A stretch of 64,000 bases of DNA from Psychroserpens sp. SPM9 (GTDB lineage Bacteria; Bacteroidota; Bacteroidia; Flavobacteriales; Flavobacteriaceae). The DNA lies in contig NZ_JANZNR010000004.1 of NCBI RefSeq assembly GCF_025153525.1, positions 1 through 64,000 on the forward strand, given 5' to 3'. The notes under the pieces were generated by a model. It saw only the letters and a program-made list of their open reading frames with translations. It had not been told where the DNA came from and searched no databases. The translations under genes were made by a program, and so were the position numbers. Shown in pieces: positions 18,173-25,209 of the stretch. Within the stretch, counting starts at the first letter, position 1. Each line of letters begins with the position of its first letter.

Positions 18173-19600
18173 TTAAAGGGATAGCTTTTTAGAAAGATCT
18201 TCAACGTATTTTCTAAATTGCTTATCTGTAGAGGATAGGTTGTCTACTGTTTTACAGGCATGAAGTACAGTAGCATGATCACGTTTTCCAATTTGAGATC
18301 CGATACTTGCCAATGATGCTTTTGTATATTTCTTAGCAAAAAACATGGCTAATTGCCTCGCTTGTACAATATGACGTTTTCTAGTTTTAGACTGAAGTGT
18401 ACTGACATCCATTTGGAAATAATCGGATACAACCTTTTGAATATAATCGATAGATACTTCGCGTTTGGTGTTCTTTACAAACTTCTCAACGATTTCCTTA
18501 GCAAGGTTAACCGTAATCTCTTTTTTATTGAAAGACGATTGCGCAATCAAAGAAATAATAGCTCCTTCTAATTCACGTACATTGGTTTTAATATGCTTTG
18601 CCACATATTCAATGATTTCGTCTGGCATTTCAACACCATCGCGATACAGTTTGTTCTTCAGAATAGAAACTCTGGTTTCAAAATCTGGGCTTTGCAATTC
18701 TGCTGAAAGTCCCCATTTAAAACGAGATAATAAACGTTGTTCAATATCTTGCATATCAACAGGCGCTTTGTCACTCGTTAATACGACTTGTTTTCCGTTT
18801 TGATGTAAATGATTGAAGATATGGAAGAATACATCTTGTGTTCCTGACTTCCCAGATAAAAACTGGACATCATCAATAATCAAAACATCTATAATTTGAT
18901 AAAAATGAATAAAATCATTGCGATTATTCTTTTTTACAGAGTCAATATATTGTTGTGTAAACTTTTCCGCAGAAATATATAAGACCGTTTTTTCAGGATA
19001 TTTATCTTTGATATCCACACCAATAGCATGCGCTAAATGCGTTTTTCCAAGACCAACACCACCAAAAATTAATAAAGGATTAAACGACGTGCCTCCAGGT
19101 TTATTGGCTACGGCAATTCCTGCATTTCTTGCCAAACGATTCGAATCTCCTTCTAAGAAATTTTCAAAACTGTAATTAGGATTGAGTTGCGATTCAATTT
19201 TTACATTTCTAATCCCAGGGATTACAAATGGGTTTTTAAGTTCCGGACTTTTATTATTTAAAGGAACATCAACATCTTGAGATTTTAATGCACCACGATT
19301 AGAGCTCGGAATTTTTTCAGTAAACGGTTGTTTGTTACCATAAGTGTTTTCCATTTTGATAACGTACACCAACTTTGCTGTTTCACCTAATTGTTTGGTT
19401 AAAGCCACTTTAAGGATTTTAACATAGTGCTCTTCTAACCACTCGTAGAAAAATTTACTAGGAACTTGAATGCTCAGTGCATTATCTGTAAGCTTAACTG
19501 CTACTATAGGTTCAAACCAAGTTTTGTAGGCTTGAGGTTGTATATTGTCTTTTATAAATGAGAGACAGTTATTCCAAACCGATTGCGCAGTTACATCCAT
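18173..19600 (-). CDS. dnaA: Chromosomal replication initiator protein DnaA
   Basis: DnaA binds the replication origin, opens it and helps load the DnaB helicase. The 475-residue protein has domain I (about 1-85, starting MDVTAQSVWNNCLSFIKD), a linker, the AAA+ domain with Walker A GGVGLGKTHLAHA (near 180) and Walker B VLIIDDVQF (near 244), and the C-terminal DNA-binding domain with the signature IGKRDHATVLHACKT (near 437). Length is normal. The leader carries a terminator-like hairpin (19639-19665). I see no cluster of perfect TTATCCACA boxes in the 193-bp upstream gap, so the origin is probably elsewhere. Confidence 0.98.
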   Translation of the reverse strand: MDVTAQSVWNNCLSFIKDNIQPQAYKTWFEPIVAVKLTDNALSIQVPSKFFYEWLEEHYVKILKVALTKQLGETAKLVYVIKMENTYGNKQPFTEKIPSSNRGALKSQDVDVPLNNKSPELKNPFVIPGIRNVKIESQLNPNYSFENFLEGDSNRLARNAGIAVANKPGGTSFNPLLIFGGVGLGKTHLAHAIGVDIKDKYPEKTVLYISAEKFTQQYIDSVKKNNRNDFIHFYQIIDVLIIDDVQFLSGKSGTQDVFFHIFNHLHQNGKQVVLTSDKAPVDMQDIEQRLLSRFKWGLSAELQSPDFETRVSILKNKLYRDGVEMPDEIIEYVAKHIKTNVRELEGAIISLIAQSSFNKKEITVNLAKEIVEKFVKNTKREVSIDYIQKVVSDYFQMDVSTLQSKTRKRHIVQARQLAMFFAKKYTKASLASIGSQIGKRDHATVLHACKTVDNLSSTDKQFRKYVEDLSKKLSL

Positions 19601-19638
19601 TCTCTAAGTTTAATTTTTTGTATTGTTAGTTAGTTAGC

Positions 19639-19665
19639 AAAAAAAAGAGAAATTCGAGTTTCTCT
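19639..19665 (-). promoter_or_regulatory. Terminator-like hairpin in the dnaA leader
   Basis: AGAGAAA (19646-19652) pairs with TTTCTCT (19659-19665), and on the minus strand the stem is followed by eight T residues (19639-19646). No minus-strand gene lies upstream that would need a terminator, because the neighbour is divergent. It could therefore attenuate dnaA transcription. The stem is short (7 bp) and AT-rich. Confidence 0.4.
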
Positions 19666-19793
19666 TGTGTCAATTTTTACATGACAAATATGTGAACAAA
19701 ATTTTTAATAAAAAAATCAAAATGTGTTGATTTTTAATAAATTTTTCTGCATGTTTAAATCGCTTCGAAAATACAAAAAAAATATCAAAAACT

Positions 19794-20204
19794 ATGGGAA
19801 ACCTTTCCAAATCCGATGAAATACAGTTTAGAGTTCGTTATGGTGAAACCGATCAAATGGGCGTTGTTTACCATGGGAATTATGCCCAATATTTTGAAAT
19901 GGGAAGAACTGAATGGTTGCGCAAGATGGGATTTTCGTATCGGAAAATGGAAGAAGATGGCATTATGTTGCCAGTTATTCATTTAAGTATAAATTACAAA
20001 AAGTCAGCGTGTTATGATGATCTCATTAAAGTAAAAACTAAACTCGCAAAAATACCTGGTGTAAAAATTGAATTTGATTATGAAATCTTAAATGAAAATA
20101 ATGAAATTTTGACAACAGGAAATTCGGTTTTGGTATTTATGGATATTAATAAGAATCGACCTACAAGATGTCCAGATTATATTTTAGACCAACTGCATAT
20201 TTAA
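19794..20204 (+). CDS. Acyl-CoA thioesterase, YbgC / 4-hydroxybenzoyl-CoA thioesterase family
   Basis: A 136-residue hot-dog-fold thioesterase that hydrolyses acyl-CoA or acyl carrier thioesters in the cytoplasm. The family motif RYGETDQMGVVYHGNYAQYFE begins near residue 15 and includes the catalytic aspartate (GETDQMG) and the usual HGNY. Its partner substrate is unknown. It is divergent from dnaA, and its stop codon overlaps the stop of the convergent YigZ-like gene by 3-4 bases. Confidence 0.9.
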   Translation: MGNLSKSDEIQFRVRYGETDQMGVVYHGNYAQYFEMGRTEWLRKMGFSYRKMEEDGIMLPVIHLSINYKKSACYDDLIKVKTKLAKIPGVKIEFDYEILNENNEILTTGNSVLVFMDINKNRPTRCPDYILDQLHI

Positions 20205-20821
20205 TCGTTTAAATTCTTTATGTCAATTTCATAAAGGGTGTCGAAAATTTCGAAAATTGCATCGGCATCTTTTAATCGTACAGAAATAATAATCTCACAA
20301 CTTAATTCTAAAGTTTGATTTACAACCCGAAGTTGCTTTTCTTTTATAATTCGCATGACTTTATTCATGTTTTTATAATCAAAAGCAATAGCGTAATTGA
20401 TATTGACTGTTTTTGAGATAATTTTTGAGGCTTCAAGCGCCATTTGTGCACCAGTTCGGTAAGCGTTTATTAATCCGCCAACACCAAGCTTTGTGCCTCC
20501 AAAATAGCGCACCACGACTATTAATATGTTGGTAACTTCAAAAGATTGTATTTGTCCGTAGATTGGCATTCCGGCGCTGTTACTGGGTTCACCATCATCA
20601 TTGGCTCTAAAAACATAGTCTTTTTCTTGCATTCCAAATTGGTATGCATAGCACCAATGTCGGGCTTGGTGGTGTTGTTTTTTTAATTCGTCTAAAATGA
20701 TTCTGACTTCCGTTTCTGAAGTCACAGGAAAAGCATAGCCAAAAAACTTACTGTTTCGGTCTTTAAATAGCACTTCGGGAGAAGCCTTTGTAATTGTTTT
20801 ATAAGTGTCTTTAACTTCCAT
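20201..20821 (-). CDS. YigZ/IMPACT family protein
   Basis: A 206-residue member of the YigZ/IMPACT (UPF0029) family. Typical motifs are ARHWCYAYQFG, the nearly invariant DDGEPSNSAGMPI and VVRYFGGTKLGVGGLINAYRTGA. Family members bind nucleic acid or ribosome-linked factors, but the bacterial role is not settled. I place the start at 20821, where ATG overlaps the stop of the upstream transporter gene (TAATG), and not at an ATG 54 bases upstream, because the extra residues (asparagine-rich, inside the transporter gene) are not family-like. Last gene of the ribD operon. Confidence 0.88.
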   Translation of the reverse strand: MEVKDTYKTITKASPEVLFKDRNSKFFGYAFPVTSETEVRIILDELKKQHHQARHWCYAYQFGMQEKDYVFRANDDGEPSNSAGMPIYGQIQSFEVTNILIVVVRYFGGTKLGVGGLINAYRTGAQMALEASKIISKTVNINYAIAFDYKNMNKVMRIIKEKQLRVVNQTLELSCEIIISVRLKDADAIFEIFDTLYEIDIKNLND

Positions 20822-21684
20822 TAGGCCAAAGTTATTAATACTATTGACACCATTGCTATTCCTATTCCTATCCAATTGGTTTTTGTAACCTGTTCTTTAA
20901 AAAACAATAAACCAATAAGTGTTGATGTCATTATTATTGCAACATTATTGATGGTAAATAATGTCGAACTTTCTAAATTTTCATGGTTGAGTGCTTTTAA
21001 TAAATAATATATGGAGAAGTAATTGGTGATTCCTAAAACACTGCCACCTAGGATCGTTTTTAACGGAAGTTTATAAGGCGCTTTAATCCTTTTAATGATC
21101 AGGATGATACTTCCAATACAAAAGGCAAACGCAAAAATCGTAGCAGAGAAGATGGGGATTCCATTTTCGGCCAAATAAGTAGTTTCAATATATTTTACTG
21201 AAGTGTCTATAATTCCAGCTCCAAAAAAGAGTAAAATAGGAAGCCATAAACCTTTCGTACTATTTTTTGTCGTTTTTGGTTTTACTGAGGTGAAATACAC
21301 AGCGAATAAGGCTAAGATAATTCCTCCTATTTTTTGAAGATTGGCACTTTCGTTATAGACGTAAATTCCAAAAATGACCGGAATAATCACACTCATTTTT
21401 GTGGCAACCGACACCACTGAGAGTCCGTTGCGTTGTGCTGTAACTGCCATAAGATTAAAAACAGCAATAAACAAAAACCCGAGAATAATCGCGCCATACA
21501 GCCATGGTGCTGATGCAATATCACCAACTTCTATTGGCGCATCGTAACTCCAGAGTCCGAAAAGGCAAGCCGCAAAATAATTGACAACGATAGCTTGTAA
21601 CGGATTGATATTATACTTATCAAATAATTTAAAAATGATAAAAATGAGTGTCGATGCCGCTATGCTGAGTAAAAGATATATCAA
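20821..21684 (-). CDS. EamA/DMT-family transporter
   Basis: A 287-residue integral membrane protein with about ten transmembrane helices arranged as two EamA (drug/metabolite transporter) repeats, residues ~1-135 and ~147-287. It lacks clear substrate-determining motifs, so it could export amino acids, metabolites or drugs. It overlaps the HAD gene by 4 bases upstream and the YigZ-like gene by 1 base downstream, so it belongs to a tightly coupled operon. Confidence 0.88.
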   Translation of the reverse strand: MIYLLLSIAASTLIFIIFKLFDKYNINPLQAIVVNYFAACLFGLWSYDAPIEVGDIASAPWLYGAIILGFLFIAVFNLMAVTAQRNGLSVVSVATKMSVIIPVIFGIYVYNESANLQKIGGIILALFAVYFTSVKPKTTKNSTKGLWLPILLFFGAGIIDTSVKYIETTYLAENGIPIFSATIFAFAFCIGSIILIIKRIKAPYKLPLKTILGGSVLGITNYFSIYYLLKALNHENLESSTLFTINNVAIIMTSTLIGLLFFKEQVTKTNWIGIGIAMVSIVLITLA

Positions 21685-22298
21685 AATAAAGTCTTATTAA
21701 TCTCAAATAAATCAATCACATCTTGTTGGGTTTCATCGATATTCCAAACATGAATGCCTAAAGCCGAAGCGCTGTCGGTGTTGTCTTTGGTGTCATCAAT
21801 AAACAAGCAGTTTTCGGGTTGGAGCTGGTTTTGGTTGAGTACAAACTCATAAATATCGGCATTAGGTTTTCTTAAGTTGATGTCATGTGATAAATAAAAC
21901 TCATGAAAACAGGCTTTAAATTCTTCGTAAAACGCAACATGTTCTTTAATCCAGTTGATATGTAAATCGTTGGTGTTACTCAATAAAATAAGTTTGTATT
22001 TGGAGTCTTTAGCCAGTTGTTTTATAAACGCTAAGCGTTCCTTCGGAAAGTCTTTCAGTATGTAATTCCACGCGTCAATAATTTGTGCTTTGGACAGCTT
22101 CGGAAAATTATCAGTGTAAAACTCTAAGAATTCTTCCGTAGACATCAAACCTTGTTCGTATAAGGTATTAATTGCGATAAGGTCTTCTGGGAAGTCTTCC
22201 AGTTCAAATAAGTCCAATGCATTTTGAAGAGCGCCTTGTTTGTCGAGGTTGATAAAAACATCTCCAAAATCGAATATAAGGGTATTAATTGTTGGCAT
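21681..22298 (-). CDS. HAD-superfamily hydrolase (subfamily IA)
   Basis: A 205-residue haloacid-dehalogenase-type phosphatase. Motif I is LIFDFGDVFINLD (residues ~7-19, nucleophile Asp10), motif II is ILLSNTND near 105, the motif III lysine lies in LRKPNADIYEF near 142 and motif IV is CLFIDDTKDN near 165. A helical cap (about 20-90) follows motif I. The phosphorylated substrate is unknown. Since it lies just after ribD (14-base overlap), it is a candidate for the unassigned phosphatase step of riboflavin synthesis, but that is only inference. Confidence 0.9.
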   Translation of the reverse strand: MPTINTLIFDFGDVFINLDKQGALQNALDLFELEDFPEDLIAINTLYEQGLMSTEEFLEFYTDNFPKLSKAQIIDAWNYILKDFPKERLAFIKQLAKDSKYKLILLSNTNDLHINWIKEHVAFYEEFKACFHEFYLSHDINLRKPNADIYEFVLNQNQLQPENCLFIDDTKDNTDSASALGIHVWNIDETQQDVIDLFEINKTLF

Positions 22299-23289
22299 AA
22301 ATTTTTAAGGTATCTTCTATTATTTTTTCTTCGGAAATAAGTTTCCCTGAACATTGTGGCGCTTTAATTCCGTTAGAAAAATTTAAGTTTCCTGTAAAGA
22401 TCCGCGCTTCATCCCAAAGGTTTTCATCTATAAAGGTTTGAAGGGTTTTTGCGCCTCCTTCGATGATTACCGAATTGATATCTTGCGCATGTAAATACGA
22501 GCAAATCTCCTGAGCAATTGGTTTATTAAAATCAATTACAGCATCAGAAATCACGAGCGTTTCAGCTTTTTTATTAAAGATCGCCAGACCTTTTGACAAT
22601 TTGAGCTCGCGATCAATCACAATACGTATGGGATTTTTTCCTTTCCAATCCCGAACGGTTAAACTCGGATTATCTTCTAAAACGGTATGGGTTCCTACTA
22701 AAATAGCTTGTTCTTCGGCACGCCATTTATGCACTAATTGTCTGGAAAATTCATTGGTAATCCAAACGGGTTGCTTTTTGTCTTTTGATTCAGGTGCTAT
22801 AAAACCATCATTAGTTTCGGCCCATTTTAATATGATATAGGGACGTTTTTTGTTATGAAAGGTAAAAAAGCGCTTATGATGTGTTTTACATTCGTGTTCT
22901 AAAACACCAACTGTCACTTTGCATCCTGCAGCTTTTAATTTGGCGATACCTTTACCTGCAACTTGTGGGTTGTCATCAACGCATCCAATCACCACATTCG
23001 GAATTTGATGTTTGATAATCAAATCACTGCATGGTGGCGTTTTTCCAAAATGAGAGCAAGGCTCTAACGTGACATATAGCGTCGCTTCTTTCAGTAGTGC
23101 TTTGTCTTTTACAGCATTAATAGCATTAACTTCGGCATGATGTCCACCATAAGCACTGGTATAGCCTTCACCTATTATCTGGTCATTATGTACGATAACA
23201 GCACCAACCATCGGATTTGGAGCTGTGGTGCCCAATCCGTTTTTGGCAATGTCTATACAGCGTTTTATGTAAGTGTCGTGGATTGTCAA
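22285..23289 (-). CDS. ribD: Bifunctional riboflavin biosynthesis deaminase/reductase RibD
   Basis: RibD deaminates and then reduces the pyrimidine intermediate of riboflavin synthesis. The N-terminal deaminase domain (about residues 1-145) binds zinc through HAEVNA (near 48) and PCSHFGKTPPCSD (near 73). The C-terminal reductase domain (about 150-334) has the ILVGTHTVLEDNPSLTVR stretch and NSVIIEGGAKTLQTFIDE. Length (334) is normal for the fusion. Its start overlaps the lipoprotein stop by 4 bases, and the HAD gene overlaps its end. Confidence 0.95.
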   Translation of the reverse strand: MTIHDTYIKRCIDIAKNGLGTTAPNPMVGAVIVHNDQIIGEGYTSAYGGHHAEVNAINAVKDKALLKEATLYVTLEPCSHFGKTPPCSDLIIKHQIPNVVIGCVDDNPQVAGKGIAKLKAAGCKVTVGVLEHECKTHHKRFFTFHNKKRPYIILKWAETNDGFIAPESKDKKQPVWITNEFSRQLVHKWRAEEQAILVGTHTVLEDNPSLTVRDWKGKNPIRIVIDRELKLSKGLAIFNKKAETLVISDAVIDFNKPIAQEICSYLHAQDINSVIIEGGAKTLQTFIDENLWDEARIFTGNLNFSNGIKAPQCSGKLISEEKIIEDTLKIYANN

Positions 23290-23750
23290 AATTTAATAGT
23301 TACCATTTCAGTTTCATCAATCGGGTAGGTGTACGAAAAGCCAAACGTTTTATAGATGATATCACCTTTGTATTGGACTTTAATTTTTTTATTTAAGAGA
23401 CTGTTTAGTAGAGTCCCAATAGCGTCTGTTCCTTTCAGTTTTAAGATGCTGTCGGTGCTCATTTTGACTTTTAACGGAATCGTAAATTCTTTTTTAGCAG
23501 GCACTTTAAAACGTTCTGAAGACACCTGAGCCACTTTGATATCATTTACAAACACCGAAATATCATCACTTTCTAAGGAGCCACCAACATCATTTGGATT
23601 TTGAAATATAGCATCGGCTTTTAAGGTAACAGTTTTAGAGGTCGACTCTACCAATTCGATTTCTTCAACAGCAATAAAAACTGGTTTTTCTTTAACACTA
23701 CAATTTAAAATAGTTATACAAACTGTTAATAATAAAAGGATATTTCGCAT
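23286..23750 (-). CDS. Small lipoprotein with LEA14/WHy-like domain
   Basis: A 154-residue lipoprotein: a signal peptide with lipobox ITILNC (Cys17), then a single beta-rich domain of the LEA type 2/WHy kind, recognised from ADAIFQNPNDVGGSLESDDISVFVND and the strand pattern after it. Such domains are linked to desiccation or envelope stress in other organisms, but the bacterial role is not known. It is the first gene of the five-gene overlapping operon that continues with ribD, and is divergent from the GNAT gene only 9 bases away. Confidence 0.75.
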   Translation of the reverse strand: MRNILLLLTVCITILNCSVKEKPVFIAVEEIELVESTSKTVTLKADAIFQNPNDVGGSLESDDISVFVNDIKVAQVSSERFKVPAKKEFTIPLKVKMSTDSILKLKGTDAIGTLLNSLLNKKIKVQYKGDIIYKTFGFSYTYPIDETEMVTIKF

Positions 23751-23759
23751 GTTTTTAAT

Positions 23760-24296
23760 TTGGATTTATCTGTATCTTCACCTCAGCAAAAATACTATAA
23801 TAAAGTGAGTCAAGACCATATCGTTATTAGAGAAATTCGCCCGGAAGATAATCCGCAAATAGAAGCTGTTATCAAAGGCTGCTTTCCAGAGTTTGGAATC
23901 CCGTTAAAAGGGACAGCCTACGAAGATGCCGAAACGCCATTTATGTACGAATCTTACCAAGGAGAAAGAGAAGTGTATTACGTCGTGGCAACAGACAAGG
24001 AAGTGCTTGGTGGTGCAGGAATAAAGCGACTCAAGGATTTTGAAGGTAATATTTGCGAACTACAAAAAATGTACTTTTCGCCTGTAGTAAGAGGAAAAGG
24101 TTTTGGTAAAAAGCTATTTGAACACTGCTTAAAAGCGGCTAAAGATTTTGGCTATGATACTTGTTATTTAGAGTCGGCATCTCAACTTAAAGCTGCGATT
24201 CATATTTATGAAGATTTCGGGTTTAGGCACTTAACCGAACCTTTAGGAAATACAGGACATTATTCCTGTGGTGTTTGGATGACAAAGCAATTATGA
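23760..24296 (+). CDS. GNAT family N-acetyltransferase
   Basis: A 178-residue acetyltransferase: IVIREIRPEDNPQIEAVIKG at the start of the fold, acetyl-CoA loop MYFSPVVRGKGFGKKLFEHCL (about residues 111-131), and GYDTCYLESASQLKAAIHIYEDFGF at the end. Substrate unknown. The start is uncertain: a TTG at 23760 is used here because no in-frame ATG precedes the fold, but a GTG near 23802 is also possible. Its stop overlaps the prmC start (ATGA), so the two are co-translated. Confidence 0.83.
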   Translation: MDLSVSSPQQKYYNKVSQDHIVIREIRPEDNPQIEAVIKGCFPEFGIPLKGTAYEDAETPFMYESYQGEREVYYVVATDKEVLGGAGIKRLKDFEGNICELQKMYFSPVVRGKGFGKKLFEHCLKAAKDFGYDTCYLESASQLKAAIHIYEDFGFRHLTEPLGNTGHYSCGVWMTKQL

Positions 24297-25168
24297 GATT
24301 AAAAGATATTCAAGCTATTTACCATCAGGAATTAGATGTGATCTACGGAAATAATGAAGTGGATTCATTTTTCAATCTATTGATTGAGCATTATCTGAAA
24401 CTGGATAGAATTCATTTGGTTTTAGAGCCAGACTACAGTATAACTAAAGCCGAAGAACAACCCTTTTTTGAAGCGTTAAATCGGCTGAAATTAGAAGAGC
24501 CTATTCAGTATATTCTTGGTGAAACTGAATTTTATGGCTTGCCTTTTAAAGTCAATCAACATACTTTAATTCCGCGTCCTGAAACCGAAGAGTTAGTCGA
24601 TTGGATACTTACCAATCATTCAAAACCAAATCATGCATCTCAACTGAACATTTTAGACATTGGCACTGGCACTGGATGTATTGCAATTTCGTTAGCTAAA
24701 AATCTTCCAAATGCCAAGGTTCACGCCTTAGATATTTCTGAAGGTGCTTTAAATATTGCCAAACAAAATGCAAAATTGAATGATGTGACAATCAAATTCA
24801 TTCACGACGATATTTTAAATCCGGGTCATGCTGAACTTGTTTCAGCATCACATTATTATGACATCATTGTTTCTAATCCGCCTTATGTTCGCAATCTTGA
24901 AAAAGCCGACATACAATCCAACGTTTTGGATAACGAACCGCATTCAGCCTTGTTTGTTGATGATGAGAATCCGTTACAATTTTATAAAGCAATTTGTGAG
25001 TTTGCACAAGAAAAGCTTAAAACCAACGGTGTGCTTTATTTTGAAATTAATGAATACCTCGGAAAGGAAATGCTTGATTTAATGACAACTTTCAATTTTA
25101 AAGCTATCGAATTAAAACAAGATCTGTTTGGTAAAGACCGAATGCTAAAAGCGGTGAAGCAGGATTAA
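24293..25168 (+). CDS. prmC: Protein-(glutamine-N5) methyltransferase, release factor-specific
   Basis: PrmC methylates the glutamine of the GGQ motif in peptide release factors 1 and 2. The 291-residue protein has the N-terminal helical domain, the SAM loop ILDIGTGTGCIAI (near 116) and the catalytic SNPPYV (near 194). I place the start at 24293 (ATGA overlap with the GNAT stop), not at an ATG 18 bases upstream. Anomaly: just ahead of the catalytic motif, PGHAELVSASHYY appears where relatives have only a few residues. It is encoded by an inserted palindromic repeat at 24825-24850 that keeps the frame open. The loop position suggests the enzyme still works. Confidence 0.95.
   Translation: MRLKDIQAIYHQELDVIYGNNEVDSFFNLLIEHYLKLDRIHLVLEPDYSITKAEEQPFFEALNRLKLEEPIQYILGETEFYGLPFKVNQHTLIPRPETEELVDWILTNHSKPNHASQLNILDIGTGTGCIAISLAKNLPNAKVHALDISEGALNIAKQNAKLNDVTIKFIHDDILNPGHAELVSASHYYDIIVSNPPYVRNLEKADIQSNVLDNEPHSALFVDDENPLQFYKAICEFAQEKLKTNGVLYFEINEYLGKEMLDLMTTFNFKAIELKQDLFGKDRMLKAVKQD
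24825..24850. repeat. Palindromic interspersed repeat inserted in frame inside prmC
   Basis: ATGCTGAA (24828-24835) and TTCAGCAT (24841-24848) form an 8-bp stem with loop CTTGT. Read in the prmC frame the insertion gives GHAELVSAS, a peptide I recognise from many Bacteroidota and other genomes as the translation of this widespread palindromic repeat. A second copy lies at 25183-25205. Confidence 0.75.
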
Positions 25169-25182
25169 TTTTCAGTAAAACA

Positions 25183-25205
25183 TCACACTGAACTTGTTTC
25201 AGAAG
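25183..25205. repeat. Second copy of the palindromic repeat, after prmC
   Basis: CACTGAACTTGTTTCAG lies just after the prmC stop. The core CTGAA-CTTGT-TTCAG (25188-25202) is identical to the copy inside prmC, but the outer stem bases have diverged. It may help end prmC transcription at the convergent junction with the GH2 gene. Confidence 0.65.
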
Positions 25206-25209
25206 CACA

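Noticed and set aside
20822-20875. Longer start for the YigZ-like protein at 20875
   Set aside because: The 18 extra residues lie inside the transporter gene and are not family-like, while ATG 20821 overlaps its stop as TAATG.
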